Notes: a model not told the origin generated them from the letters alone. A DNA stretch of 64,000 bases from Herpetosiphon llansteffanensis (GCF_003205875.1 NZ_PUBZ01000076.1:1-64000), one strand, 5' to 3'; numbered from the stretch's first letter, positions 25,266-34,389 are shown. Made by a program: numbers and translations.

Positions 25266-25946
25266 TTATTCGGCGAGTCGGTAGCCAACACCCCATTCGG
25301 TCAGCAGAATTTTCGGCTGACGGGGGTTGTCTTCTAATTTGCGCCGTAAATGCCAGATATACACTTTCAGCGAATCGTGATCTGATTCTTTGCCACTGCC
25401 CCAAATCGAGCCAAGCAATTTTTCGTGGGGCACAACTTGGCCAACGCTATCAGCCAGCAAAATCAACAACTGATATTCGGTTGGCGTGAGATCGATCACT
25501 TTATCTTTGACTTTCAACTCGCGGCGTTGACGATCGAGCACCATCAAGCCTTCGCCAGCGGTGATAATTGGCCGTTGCGGTGGAATTCGGCGCAACAAGG
25601 CGCGCACGCGGGCCAGCAGTTGGCTTGGGCTATACGGCTTGGTCATATAATCATCGGCACCGCTATCCAAGCCCGAAACGATTTGTTGGTCTTGAATGTT
25701 GGCCGTGAGCATCAGAATTGGCACATTGCTGAACTCACGAATCCGTCGACAGGTTTCGTAGCCGTCCATGGCTGGCAACATCACATCCAAAATGATTAAA
25801 TCGGGTGTGAGCGAGCGGACATACTCGATGGCAGTTGGCCCGTCGTAGGCAATTTGAACCCGATATTTTTCCATGGTTAATTGCAACGAGAGCAACTGGG
25901 CTACATCGGGTTCATCATCTACAACTAAAATTAATGGTTGTTCCAT
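25266..25946 (-). CDS. OmpR/PhoB-type response regulator
   Basis: 226 residues. Receiver domain 1-120: acidic pair D10-D11, phospho-acceptor D54 (LIILDVMLP), Thr in MLTAN and Lys in MTKPY. C-terminal winged-helix DNA-binding domain about 130-225 with LTPTEYQLL, SLKVYIWHLRRKLE and GVGYRL. No kinase gene is adjacent, so it is an orphan. It lies 40 bases after the ccm cluster on the same strand and could be co-transcribed with it. The ribosome binding site GGAGAGG precedes ATG 25946. Confidence 0.94.
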   Translation of the reverse strand: MEQPLILVVDDEPDVAQLLSLQLTMEKYRVQIAYDGPTAIEYVRSLTPDLIILDVMLPAMDGYETCRRIREFSNVPILMLTANIQDQQIVSGLDSGADDYMTKPYSPSQLLARVRALLRRIPPQRPIITAGEGLMVLDRQRRELKVKDKVIDLTPTEYQLLILLADSVGQVVPHEKLLGSIWGSGKESDHDSLKVYIWHLRRKLEDNPRQPKILLTEWGVGYRLAE

Positions 25947-25986
25947 ACGTGAGAGATCCTCTCCAAAAAAACACTAACCCGATTTT

Positions 25987-26556
25987 TTAGGGCAATAATT
26001 CTGATAATACATGATCCATCTCAGTCTCGGTAATCGCATTAATCCGAGTATACCGAATAATCCCTTCAGAATCAATAAAAAAAGTCACTGGAATATTAAA
26101 AATTCCAAATGCTTGTTGGGCAACCCGCTCGTTATCGAGCGCAATCGGGTAGGTTACAGCATAACGTTGAATAAAGCGCCGAATTTCCTGATCCTTATCT
26201 TGATCGGTCAGGTTGATGCCGACGACGGCGATTTTATCACCATAGCGCTCGGCTGTGCGCACTAAAGCTGGCATTTCTTCCTTGCATGGCTCGCACCACG
26301 AGGCCCAAAAATTAATAATTAAGGGCTTGCCACGGTATTCGGTTGGGTTAAAGCTGCCGCCATCAACCGTTTTGAGCACCATAGCAGGCACTGGGCGGTC
26401 AATGCCCACCACGGTTTGCGGTTTATTACTATTGCCACTCGTTAAGATTGCCACCGTCGCAATAACGATAATCGCGACAACAATCCCTGCGCCAAGCCAA
26501 AGCCATTCTTTGCGCGAAAGGCCTTGCTTGACGCTTGTTTCTGGTTCGCTGGTCAT
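25987..26556 (-). CDS. TlpA/ResA/CcmG-type membrane-anchored thioredoxin
   Basis: 189 residues. One N-terminal membrane anchor (about 18-40) is followed by a periplasmic thioredoxin fold with WASWCEPC (C88, C91) and the cis-Pro loop NIPVTFFID. It reduces apocytochrome c haem-binding cysteines or related disulfides during cytochrome c maturation. It is the last gene of the ccm operon (8 bases after the TPR gene), which supports a CcmG role over a general TlpA role. Confidence 0.9.
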   Translation of the reverse strand: MTSEPETSVKQGLSRKEWLWLGAGIVVAIIVIATVAILTSGNSNKPQTVVGIDRPVPAMVLKTVDGGSFNPTEYRGKPLIINFWASWCEPCKEEMPALVRTAERYGDKIAVVGINLTDQDKDQEIRRFIQRYAVTYPIALDNERVAQQAFGIFNIPVTFFIDSEGIIRYTRINAITETEMDHVLSELLP

Positions 26557-26564
26557 AATTGCTC

Positions 26565-27335
26565 CTAGGGCTTGGCTCCATCAAGCAGGCTCTGGGCTAG
26601 TTGAGCCTGGATGCTATTGGGGCCAAGTTCAATCACTTTGCGCCATAAACGCTCGGCATCATTCATGCGTGGCTCTGGCAGCAGGGCATACACTCGCCCG
26701 ACATTCAGCAACACCAGCAAGGTCTGATCATCTTGAGCCAAGGCGGTTTCAGCCTCGGCCAGCGCTTGTTCGCTATAAAATGGGTTGCCAAAGCCAATGC
26801 CATAACGCGCCAAGGCTACCGCCCGATCCGAACGGACTAACGGCTGGAAGTTATCCAAGGCCAAGGCTTGCGAATAGGCATCACTGGCTTGAATCCAACG
26901 GCTGAGGTTTTGCACGTAGGCTTGGCCGTTGGGCGCATGCTCATAAATCATCTGAATAAAATCATAATGGGCATGGCCAAGCATAATCCAGCCATTGGGA
27001 TCACGCGGGTTTTGGTTGATGACGCTTTGGGCCTGTGATGTGCTGGCATCAAGCGCCAAGAGTTGGTCGCGCACGTTGGGATCGCTAATTTCGCTCAGAA
27101 TTGCCGAAGCAAACAGCGGCATTTCTTGCGGCGTTCTCTCAGCTGGGGGGCGCGTATTAACCCAAATCAACCCGCCAGTACCAACCAGTACCAGCACAGT
27201 TGTGACAACCAAAACCAGCCAACCATTCAGCCAGCGCCAACGGACTGCACGCTCAACATCAATTGGTTTAATCGGTGCATTGCCGCGCCGAGGTGGCAGC
27301 GGACGATAATCTAATTCATCGGGTTGTTCCGACAT
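26565..27335 (-). CDS. CcmI-like TPR membrane protein
   Basis: 256 residues. Cytoplasmic N-terminus, one membrane helix (about 35-57), then a periplasmic domain with TPR-like helices: NPRDPNGWIMLGHAHYDF, ASDAYSQALALDN, TLLVLLNVGRVYAL, AERLWRKVIELGPNS. This is the CcmH/NrfG/CcmI architecture, which holds apocytochrome for haem ligation. The Cys-containing CcmH (LRC-x-x-C) protein is absent from the cluster. A hairpin separates it from ccmF. Confidence 0.82.
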   Translation of the reverse strand: MSEQPDELDYRPLPPRRGNAPIKPIDVERAVRWRWLNGWLVLVVTTVLVLVGTGGLIWVNTRPPAERTPQEMPLFASAILSEISDPNVRDQLLALDASTSQAQSVINQNPRDPNGWIMLGHAHYDFIQMIYEHAPNGQAYVQNLSRWIQASDAYSQALALDNFQPLVRSDRAVALARYGIGFGNPFYSEQALAEAETALAQDDQTLLVLLNVGRVYALLPEPRMNDAERLWRKVIELGPNSIQAQLAQSLLDGAKP

Positions 27336-27350
27336 GCTTTTAAACTCACT

Positions 27351-27385
27351 CGCTGCGGATGCAAGCAGCGCCTACATCCGCAGCG
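27351..27385. promoter_or_regulatory. Perfect hairpin inside the ccm operon
   Basis: CGCTGCGGATG (27351-27361) and CATCCGCAGCG (27375-27385) pair over 11 bp around 13 bases, between ccmF and the TPR gene. No T-run follows on the minus strand, so it is more likely an mRNA stability or partial attenuation element than a full terminator. Confidence 0.6.
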
Positions 27386-27395
27386 TTTACTACAA

Positions 27396-29741
27396 TTAAG
27401 CGGCTTGGGTTGCGGCCTCAGGCACGCTTGCTTGGGCGCGCTTTTTGGCGGCATGTTCGATAAAGCGGCGCGTGGCAGCCAATGAGCCACCAAGCGTCAT
27501 CACAACTGTGCCAACCCAAACCAAGCCAACCGCCGGTTTGGTGCTGACAAAAATATCAGCCCGTTCTGGTAAGATTGGCAAATTGAGGCCAACGATTTGC
27601 AATTGTACTTGGCGATTTTCCAAGCTCAGCGCTGAAATCAGCACTTGATTGCCATCGGCCAAGGTATATGGCTCTGGTTGGTTGCCAACCTCAGCAATCG
27701 CCCGCAAACCTGGCTCGATTGTGGTGGCGTTGCCAGCTTTATCGTAGAAGGTCAAACGCGCTTTGATCGTAATTTCATCGGTGTTGGTTTCAGCGCCAGT
27801 GTGGCCTTCGGGCAGGCTATAATCGAAGTTTTGAAACACAAAAGTATACGGGCCAACGCTGCCTTTTTGGCCTTGAGCCAAGGTCAGTAAATTGGGGTTG
27901 CTCTCGGCCAAATATTTACCTGGCGAGATATACAAATCGCCCCACCATTCGCGAATAATTGCCGGATTGCTGATCCATTGGCCATCGCGTGGGTTGAGAT
28001 ACAGCTGCGGTGCTGCATCTTGCACTGCGCCATTCTCGCGTTGCACCGCCAAATCAATCACGCCTTTTTCAGCTCCTTGGTTGTTGGTGCGGGTGGCATA
28101 GCCTTCGAAGGTGATTTTATGGCCAAACGCGGTTTGGGTGGTGTTCAAGGGAATGGTCATGTTGATGTCGGGCGAACTGTAGGCCGACGAGCCGACAAAG
28201 CCAATCACCAGCAGAGCAGCGCCAATATGTGCCGCATAGCCGCCGATGCGCATCCAGCCGCCGCGCACTGTGCGCACGATCATCAAAATATTCACACCCA
28301 AGCCTAAACTTCCAAACCCAAGGTAGGCCAGCGACAGCGGTTTGCGCACACCGAGCAGCAAGCCAACCACCGTCGCAACTACGGCGAAAATGGCTGGCAT
28401 GCGCAGGGCATAGATAAACTTGCGTGTGTTGCCACCGCGCCAGCCAAGCAACGGAGCCAACGTCATCAAGCCAATCACGACCAGGCCAAACGGCGGCGTG
28501 ACCGTGCGGAAGAAGCTTGGTTGCAAGCTAAAGCGGCCATCTTGGCTAGCGGCAATATCAAAGGCTTTGGCAAAGGTCGTGCGTAGGCCATCGCGCAAGA
28601 CGGGCGTTTGTGAAAACAGCGGCATCGAGGTGCCAATGCCCACAATCAGCGTGATAATCACAAAACAGAACATGCCAAGCACAAACAAGCTATCGCGCGA
28701 AAACAGATTTTCTGAGAGCTTGTTGATTGGGATGTCGCGCCAGCGTCGGAAGAAGATGCCCAGCGAAATAGCTAAGCCCAAAATCAACACTACCGCCATT
28801 GTGGTGCCAAGGCCATCCTCGGTAAATGAGTGCACCGAGAAATCGCCCAAAATTCCCGAACGCGTCAGGAACGAGGCATACATCACCAAGCCATAGGTGG
28901 CAATTGCAAGGCTGATGTTGGCGCGGCGCAAGCCACCATGGGCGCGTTGCACCAACATGCCGTGCAGCAATGCCGTTACGGTCAGCCATGGCAAGAGCGA
29001 TGAGTTTTCCACTGGGTCCCAAGCCCAATAACCACCCCAACCAAGCGTTTCATAGGCCCAATAGCCGCCGAGAGTTAATGCAGTGGTCAGCACAACCCAG
29101 GCAGTAATTGTCCATGGCAAGGCAGCTTTGACCCACGCATCGTAATCGCGCCGCCACAGCCCAGCGATGGCATAGGCAAACGGAATTGCCAACAAACCAT
29201 AGCCCAAGAACAAAATTGGCGGGTGAATCACCATCCATGGGTTGTGCAGCAGCTCGTTCAAGCCGCGCCCATCTTCTGCATAGATGATTTGTTTGGCAAC
29301 ATCGAAGCGCAGAGCAAATGGATTGTTGATCAGCATAAAGCTGATAATCGCCACCTGCACTGCCATCAAGGGCATCAGCACAAACGGCTCAAACTCGCGC
29401 GAACGCCGCAGCAGCAATGGCGCTGCCAATAAGCCAACCAAAGCCCAAATCATAAATGAGCCTTGTTGCCCAGCCCACAGCGCCGAAAGTTTGTAGCGCA
29501 GTTCTAAATCGTTCGATGAGTAGTTATAAACATAATCAAACTCATAGCGCCCAAAATAGAACAACGCCAAAAGCAACAGCGCTGCCACAACGATCGCAAC
29601 GGCGGCAATTCGCACGCCCCAACGCCCCCAACTCAAGGCGGTGCGCTGGCCTGCAATGAGCAACATATAGGATGTGGTTGCAGTAAACGTGGCAACTAAA
29701 GCCACCACCAGCAACAATGTGCCAAACATAAACAAATTCAT
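27396..29741 (-). CDS. ccmF: Haem lyase subunit CcmF
   Basis: 781 residues, about 13-15 membrane helices, large for the family average of about 650. It carries the WWD signature WGGYWAWDPVENSSLLPWL and HPPILFLGYG, the conserved histidine region in the upstream helix, and a C-terminal periplasmic domain (about 540-730) before a final helix. It transfers haem from CcmE to apocytochrome c. ATG 29741 has GAGGA upstream; a TTG two codons earlier is the alternative. It sits between ccmE and the CcmI-like gene. Confidence 0.95.
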   Translation of the reverse strand: MNLFMFGTLLLVVALVATFTATTSYMLLIAGQRTALSWGRWGVRIAAVAIVVAALLLLALFYFGRYEFDYVYNYSSNDLELRYKLSALWAGQQGSFMIWALVGLLAAPLLLRRSREFEPFVLMPLMAVQVAIISFMLINNPFALRFDVAKQIIYAEDGRGLNELLHNPWMVIHPPILFLGYGLLAIPFAYAIAGLWRRDYDAWVKAALPWTITAWVVLTTALTLGGYWAYETLGWGGYWAWDPVENSSLLPWLTVTALLHGMLVQRAHGGLRRANISLAIATYGLVMYASFLTRSGILGDFSVHSFTEDGLGTTMAVVLILGLAISLGIFFRRWRDIPINKLSENLFSRDSLFVLGMFCFVIITLIVGIGTSMPLFSQTPVLRDGLRTTFAKAFDIAASQDGRFSLQPSFFRTVTPPFGLVVIGLMTLAPLLGWRGGNTRKFIYALRMPAIFAVVATVVGLLLGVRKPLSLAYLGFGSLGLGVNILMIVRTVRGGWMRIGGYAAHIGAALLVIGFVGSSAYSSPDINMTIPLNTTQTAFGHKITFEGYATRTNNQGAEKGVIDLAVQRENGAVQDAAPQLYLNPRDGQWISNPAIIREWWGDLYISPGKYLAESNPNLLTLAQGQKGSVGPYTFVFQNFDYSLPEGHTGAETNTDEITIKARLTFYDKAGNATTIEPGLRAIAEVGNQPEPYTLADGNQVLISALSLENRQVQLQIVGLNLPILPERADIFVSTKPAVGLVWVGTVVMTLGGSLAATRRFIEHAAKKRAQASVPEAATQAA

Positions 29742-29799
29742 GGACAATCCTCAGGATTTGATTTGCTGGCTTGACCCAAACAGGCGCAAGCCATCCGAG

Positions 29800-30204
29800 C
29801 TACTTGGCAGCTTGGGTATCTTCTTGATACTTCGATGGGCATTTGACCAACAAATCGTCGGCGACAAAAATGCCTTGGCTTTCATCGAATGCGCCAATCG
29901 CCACCACACTAATCGCTTGATCAAAGTTGCCTGGCTTGGGCTGGCGATACAGCACTTCAATTGGCTGTCCCATTTCATCACGCATGGTAAAGCGGAATGC
30001 GCCCGCTTCAACTGTGCCTTGGTTTTGGGGGTAGCCCATCACTTGGACGTTGCGTCCGCTGGCTTTGGCTTCGCTCACGTTGACATAGGGCGTAAGCGAA
30101 TCGCCCATCGAGGTAAAGCCCAACCAGCCAGCCAAGACTAGCAGCGCGATTCCGACCATATGCAACGGTTTAAGCCGAAAACGAGGAGTTGTTGCTTCAG
30201 ACAT
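29800..30204 (-). CDS. ccmE: Periplasmic haem chaperone CcmE, CXXXY variant
   Basis: 134 residues, one N-terminal membrane anchor (about 13-32) and an OB-fold domain (VMGYPQNQGTVEAG, FRFTMRDEMGQPIEVLYRQPKP). Classical CcmE binds haem covalently through His in an H-x-x-x-Y motif. Here the position reads KCPSKYQ, with Cys122 and Tyr126, the C-x-x-x-Y variant described from archaea and Desulfovibrio. ATG 30204 overlaps the ccmD stop by 8 bases; an upstream start at 30327 lies within ccmD. Confidence 0.92.
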   Translation of the reverse strand: MSEATTPRFRLKPLHMVGIALLVLAGWLGFTSMGDSLTPYVNVSEAKASGRNVQVMGYPQNQGTVEAGAFRFTMRDEMGQPIEVLYRQPKPGNFDQAISVVAIGAFDESQGIFVADDLLVKCPSKYQEDTQAAK

Positions 30205-30421
30205 TGCTGGTTTCCTTTCGTTCGGGGTTGACCCGTTCTGGCCGAATCGGCGTGTTGGTTGCTTCGGTGCTTGGGTTGGCTTGATGTTCTTGCAAGGCTT
30301 GGCGCAAGGCTTTGGCTTGGCGGTCAATTTTCAGCAAATAGGCAAAAATGCCCAGCCAAACCACCAAGGTCACTGCCGCCGCCACATACATGGCTACGCC
30401 TGGGTCGGTTAATCCGTTCAT
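30197..30421 (-). CDS. ccmD: CcmD-like small membrane protein
   Basis: 74 residues: one membrane helix (about 9-30, MYVAAAVTLVVWLGIFAYLL), then a basic amphipathic segment KIDRQAKALRQAL and a polar tail. CcmD joins the CcmABC haem-export complex and helps release holo-CcmE. Identification rests on size, topology and position between ccmC (4-base ATGA overlap) and ccmE (8-base overlap). Confidence 0.85.
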   Translation of the reverse strand: MNGLTDPGVAMYVAAAVTLVVWLGIFAYLLKIDRQAKALRQALQEHQANPSTEATNTPIRPERVNPERKETSNV

Positions 30422-31380
30422 ATCGTAATTCCTTGTTGTAGTAATTGTTCATTGATGTCGAGCACATCGGCGCGTAACCACCAGAGCCAGAAAAACAGCA
30501 GCGTAAAGCCAAATAAGCTGGCAAAGAAGGTTAGCAAGGTGCGTTGCTCGGTCAGCAGGCCAATATTGCCTGTGTTGGCAATTGCAATTTCAACCATTTG
30601 GTTGCCCGGCTCGCCTACCAAGCGTTTGATTTGCACATCGCGCAGGGTTTCAGGCAAGCGCTCAATCGTTTCGGGCTTGTTGCTAGCCCGATTAAAAGAC
30701 GGTTTCAGGGTGTAATTTGTGCCATTCGATAAAATACTGACCGTGGCAACCGTCAGATCAGCTTGTTGCTCGATGCCCAACAATTCAACTTTGAAATCCT
30801 CAACCGTGCCGATAATTCGCCCATTTTCGGTCAATTCAATGCCTTGACAGTTGGGCGTATTCAAAATCGCACAGTTTGGGTGCAGCGTATCATCAGTGAC
30901 CCGTGGAATCACAAAGATCAAAAATGGAACGGCCACAAAGGCCAGCAGGGCATAGATCGAACCAAGGTAGCGTTGGCGTTGACGATCTTCAATCGACGTT
31001 CGCAAGGCAAAATAGGCAGCGTAAATGAGCATCAAAGCGGCAATTGCGGTTTCGCGTGGGTCCCAATTCCAGTAGGTTCCCCACACAACTTTGGCAAAAA
31101 TCGCTCCCGTAACGGTTGCTAAAACACTGAAAATCAAGCCCAATTCTGCCGCAGCCAAGGCCAAGGCATCGTCGCGAGCACGGCCATGGCGCAAGTAGCG
31201 CCAGCTATAAATTGCCGAAAACAAAAAGGCGACGCTGGTCAGCCAGCCCGTTGGCACGTGCATAATCACAATTCGTCCAACGTTGCCCAAGCCCTCGTGA
31301 GCCGGCACCCACAAAAACATGGCCACGGCGACCATTCCCAGCCAAATTCCAGTAAACCACTTAAAGGTTGTCGCAAGCAT
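30418..31380 (-). CDS. ccmC: Haem handling protein CcmC with enlarged periplasmic loop
   Basis: 320 residues, longer than the usual 220-245. Six membrane helices with the WWD motif WGTYWNWDPRET (about 105-116) and a helix-1-2 histidine (HVPTGWL). Between helix 5 (ALLAFVAVPFLIFV) and helix 6 (LLTFFASLFGFTLLFFW) is an insertion of roughly 105 residues with a beta-rich look (VEDFKVELLGIEQQADLTVATVSI pieces) and two Cys (HPNCAIL, PNCQGI). CcmC loads haem on CcmE. The loop could help a CXXXY-type CcmE dock or act as a small periplasmic domain. Confidence 0.92.
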   Translation of the reverse strand: MLATTFKWFTGIWLGMVAVAMFLWVPAHEGLGNVGRIVIMHVPTGWLTSVAFLFSAIYSWRYLRHGRARDDALALAAAELGLIFSVLATVTGAIFAKVVWGTYWNWDPRETAIAALMLIYAAYFALRTSIEDRQRQRYLGSIYALLAFVAVPFLIFVIPRVTDDTLHPNCAILNTPNCQGIELTENGRIIGTVEDFKVELLGIEQQADLTVATVSILSNGTNYTLKPSFNRASNKPETIERLPETLRDVQIKRLVGEPGNQMVEIAIANTGNIGLLTEQRTLLTFFASLFGFTLLFFWLWWLRADVLDINEQLLQQGITI

Positions 31381-31407
31381 GCTTAATTGTTCCCACCATG
31401 AGAGCGT

Positions 31408-32100
31408 TTATGCTTCCCAAACTCGTTCAAAAAGCCAAAGTGCAGCCACATGTTCAGCAATGGTATAGGCCGCAAGCAATTGTAAGCCGCTGCCAGCAGA
31501 GGCCCATGTGCCGCCGCTGAGCGCTAATTCGGTTGTTTCAACCGCAATAATCAAAAGTGGTAGTACTAAGGGAAAGGCCAAAATCGTAAACAACGAGCCT
31601 TTACCATCAGCTTTGGCTACCAAGGTTGCCAAAATCGTCGTTGCCCCAGCGAGGGCCAAGCCGCCCAAACTGAGCGTGGCCAGAAACAAGCCAACTTTGG
31701 CAATCGTGACATTCAACAAGCCAAGAAAGAGCAGCGTGACGAGCGTTTCGAGCAAGGCCAAAATCAATAAATTGACCACTAATTTGCCCAAATAGACTGC
31801 CAGCGCTGGCACATTCAAGCGCAATAAGGTTGCGGTATGAGCCTCTTCCTCACGCACAAATGTCCGTGATAAGCCATTCATCGCCGCAAAAAAGATCGCA
31901 ATCCACAAGAGCACTGCCAAGGTTGCTGCCGAGCGCGGGTCGCGGCTCAGGCCCAACGGCCCTAAACGAAAGCTGACCATCACGGCGGTTGTTACTGCAA
32001 ACAACGCCATTGCATTGAGCGCATAACGGGTGCGCAGCTCGATTTGTAAATCTTTGTAGGCAACGGCCCATGCAGCCTGCCAAAATGCTGGTTTAGCCAC
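31408..32100 (-). CDS. ccmB: Haem exporter membrane protein CcmB
   Basis: 230 residues, six membrane helices, the permease subunit of the CcmAB ABC unit that powers release of haem-loaded CcmE. Recognised by the N-terminal WAVAYKDLQIELRTRYALNAMALFAV and the FVREEEAHTATLLRLN segment. Its start overlaps the ccmA stop by 8 bases, indicating translational coupling. ccmC follows after 27 bases. Confidence 0.92.
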   Translation of the reverse strand: MAKPAFWQAAWAVAYKDLQIELRTRYALNAMALFAVTTAVMVSFRLGPLGLSRDPRSAATLAVLLWIAIFFAAMNGLSRTFVREEEAHTATLLRLNVPALAVYLGKLVVNLLILALLETLVTLLFLGLLNVTIAKVGLFLATLSLGGLALAGATTILATLVAKADGKGSLFTILAFPLVLPLLIIAVETTELALSGGTWASAGSGLQLLAAYTIAEHVAALWLFERVWEA

Positions 32101-32740
32101 GGGCGGCTGCTCCTACAGTCAAAACAAGATCAGCCCATACTGCATCGCGCTCATCGTTGGTGGCCAAAACGGTAAGGCCATGCTGGCGCTGTTGCGCAAC
32201 CAGTTGGGCCACAAATTGGCGACCATGCTCATCGAACATGGCGGTTGGCTCATCGAGCAGTAACACTGGCGGCTTGGCTAACAGGGCAATTGCATATTTC
32301 AAGCGTAGCGCCATGCCCGATGAAAAATGCGCCACCCGCTCAAGCTCGCGCCCAGCCAACCCAACATGGGCCAATAGCTCGCGCCAATAGGCTTCGTCGG
32401 CAGCCAAACCACGGGCTTTGGCCAGAAATTGCAAATGTTCCAGCGCACTCAATTCACGGTACAAGGCCACATCCGGCCCAACAAAGCCAATCCATGGCCG
32501 CATGGTGTTTGGGCTATAGGTTTGGCCTTGCCATTGATACGAAATTGTGCCAGCACTTGGGCGTTCGAGGCCACATAACAGGCGCAAAAAGGTCGATTTG
32601 CCCGCGCCATTCGGGCCACGCACGGCCAAAACTTCGCCCCGATGCAATTCGCCCGCCAACTGGTCGTAGACCGGGCGGGTGCTGTAGGTTTTGGCAAGTG
32701 CTTGCCAGCTCAGTTGGAGCGCCGCATCTGTTCGATTCAT
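32093..32740 (-). CDS. ccmA: Haem exporter ATP-binding protein CcmA
   Basis: 215-residue ABC ATPase: Walker A GPNGAGKS (about 43-50), ABC signature in the weak form FSSGMALRLKYA, Walker B VLLLDEPTAMFD. The signature deviation (SSGM for SGGQ) is common in CcmA. It is the first gene of the ccm operon. ATG 32740 or the GTG one codon before may start translation; TACAAT on the minus strand at 32756-32751 is a candidate -10 box. Confidence 0.9.
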   Translation of the reverse strand: MNRTDAALQLSWQALAKTYSTRPVYDQLAGELHRGEVLAVRGPNGAGKSTFLRLLCGLERPSAGTISYQWQGQTYSPNTMRPWIGFVGPDVALYRELSALEHLQFLAKARGLAADEAYWRELLAHVGLAGRELERVAHFSSGMALRLKYAIALLAKPPVLLLDEPTAMFDEHGRQFVAQLVAQQRQHGLTVLATNDERDAVWADLVLTVGAAARG

Positions 32741-32852
32741 CACAGAGTCTATTGTATCATAGCCAATTGGCGCTTTGATGCTCTGTAGCTTAGGATTTCA
32801 GGTTGGGTTCTTTAAGGGGAAGATTAACATTTAACTGTCTAGATAGATTGTT

Positions 32853-32906
32853 TTTTTGGGCCATTTGTCCTATAGCGGGTGTAGTTCTCATCGGCAATAC
32901 TAAAAG
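32853..32906 (+). repeat. Duplicated 5' leader, copy 1
   Basis: 54 bases, identical to 34302-34355, upstream of the first of two tandem secreted-protein genes. Weaker similarity extends from about 32836 to the start codon and on through the signal-peptide coding region. Non-coding itself. Conservation may come from recent duplication or reflect a shared promoter or RNA element. No known riboswitch fits. Confidence 0.85.
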
Positions 32907-32939
32907 TCTAGACCTACTAGCCAATTGAGGAGGACCTCT

Positions 32940-34184
32940 ATGAACAACAGGCGGCTGGCCCTGTTAATGAGTTTGTGTGCAGTATTATTTGGCTTTGCTG
33001 TGGCCAAACAACCTGTATTAACAAGCGCTAAAGTCCTATTAACCCAAACCCCATCAGGTAGTACTATAGTACCATCATTGATGGTTACTCCTACTGCAAC
33101 GGCTACCCCATGCCCAACCTACTATCCGCTTAATAGTGAAACTGAGGCTCATGCTCCGAATGTGAGTCCAACACGAACGACAGTACCCACGCCAAATTAC
33201 CATCCTTGTTATGTACATCCGGCTCTGGTTCTTAGTGGACCTAGCCAAGTTCAAGTTGGGCAATTGTTCACCTTATCGATTGCCTATGAAAATATTGGCA
33301 TGCAACATACAACGATTCGCTTGAACGATGATTATCTAGCCCGCTTCGATCCACCATTAACCATGCCATGTAAATACGATCAACATCCAACCCGCTGTCA
33401 GAGCATTACCTTGCGTGCTACCAGTGCTGGTGTTTTGGTAATCGATGCGCAAGCAAGAGGCGAATCGTTTAATAATGGCTGGTTCTGGAGTACGGCAAGT
33501 GCCAAAACTCCTTTGACCATTAATATTGTCGATCCAAATGCTACGCCAACACCAACCGCAACGTGTATAGTACAGACAACAGTACCCACAGCGTATACTG
33601 CAACGCCAACACCTGCTGGCCGCCAAGCACCACAGTTGACCCAAACACCAACACCATGTCTTGCAACGCCAACGTTTACCCCAACGCCAACGGTAAATGG
33701 CTATGTTTGCGATAGCACTCCAGGCGACAATCACCAAGGCCGCGTACCCCAAATAACTCAACCACCATGTACGCCTGTGCCAACACCAGTGAGTGCTAGC
33801 CCAACGGTTACGCCAATTGTTAAGGAGTTAATTCTGAGTGCGCCAATGCTGGTTAATGTTGGCGAGCCATTCAGCCTAACAATTCAGTATGTCAATATTG
33901 GTGCGCCTTATACCGGGATCACGCTCAGTCCAACTGGAACGGTGCAATTCGATCCGCCATTGACGATGCCGTGTAAATTCAATGAGCATCCAACCCAATG
34001 CCAAACGATTGGCTTACGCGCCATTGCGCCTGGCACAATCGAAATTAATGCTGGCGCGACGGGCGAGGTCTTCGTTCCTGGCGTTGGCTGGTATTGGGGT
34101 AGTGCGCAGGCGCGCAATCCGATCACCGTGCAAGCGCTGGTTCTCGACCAAAAAGTCTTTATCCCGATCGTCAAAACCCAATAG
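32940..34184 (+). CDS. Secreted Thr-Pro-rich protein with two beta-sandwich-like domains (paralogue 1)
   Basis: 414 residues. The signal peptide (1-26, LALLMSLCAVLFGFAVA) is followed by domain A (about 97-197) and domain B (about 300-405). Each begins LxLSxPxxVxVGxxFxLxIxY and ends GxxWxWGxA...PxxV, with an internal FDPPLTMPCK and a second Cys about 12 residues later, probably a disulfide. A TPTPT linker joins them. The C-terminus reads KVFIPIVKTQ, a short hydrophobic basic tail I recall from Chloroflexota secreted proteins. No enzyme motif is present. ATG 32940 follows GAGGAGG. Surface or extracellular location is inferred. Confidence 0.8.
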   Translation: MNNRRLALLMSLCAVLFGFAVAKQPVLTSAKVLLTQTPSGSTIVPSLMVTPTATATPCPTYYPLNSETEAHAPNVSPTRTTVPTPNYHPCYVHPALVLSGPSQVQVGQLFTLSIAYENIGMQHTTIRLNDDYLARFDPPLTMPCKYDQHPTRCQSITLRATSAGVLVIDAQARGESFNNGWFWSTASAKTPLTINIVDPNATPTPTATCIVQTTVPTAYTATPTPAGRQAPQLTQTPTPCLATPTFTPTPTVNGYVCDSTPGDNHQGRVPQITQPPCTPVPTPVSASPTVTPIVKELILSAPMLVNVGEPFSLTIQYVNIGAPYTGITLSPTGTVQFDPPLTMPCKFNEHPTQCQTIGLRAIAPGTIEINAGATGEVFVPGVGWYWGSAQARNPITVQALVLDQKVFIPIVKTQ

Positions 34185-34203
34185 CACGCTGATTGAAGGC
34201 TGC

Positions 34204-34234
34204 GCAACCGATCGTCGTTATGGCGATCGGTTGC
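34204..34234 (+). terminator. Hairpin after secreted-protein gene 1
   Basis: GCAACCGATCG (34204-34214) pairs with CGATCGGTTGC (34224-34234). The hairpin after paralogue 2 (36014-36044) has the same CCGATCG stem core, so the terminator was duplicated with the gene. Confidence 0.65.
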
Positions 34235-34301
34235 GATTTAATGAGCTAAGTTTCAGGGTCGTTTAATGGATTTTTAATATCTATATTGCTAGATAGTGCA
34301 A

Positions 34302-34355
34302 TTTTTGGGCCATTTGTCCTATAGCGGGTGTAGTTCTCATCGGCAATACTAAAAG
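34302..34355 (+). repeat. Duplicated 5' leader, copy 2
   Basis: Identical to the 54 bases at 32853-32906, in the same position relative to the start codon of the second gene. The following 5' coding region, through the first 40 codons, is also nearly identical. Confidence 0.85.
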
Positions 34356-34389
34356 CCTAGACCAATTTTCCGAATTGAGGAGGACTCTT

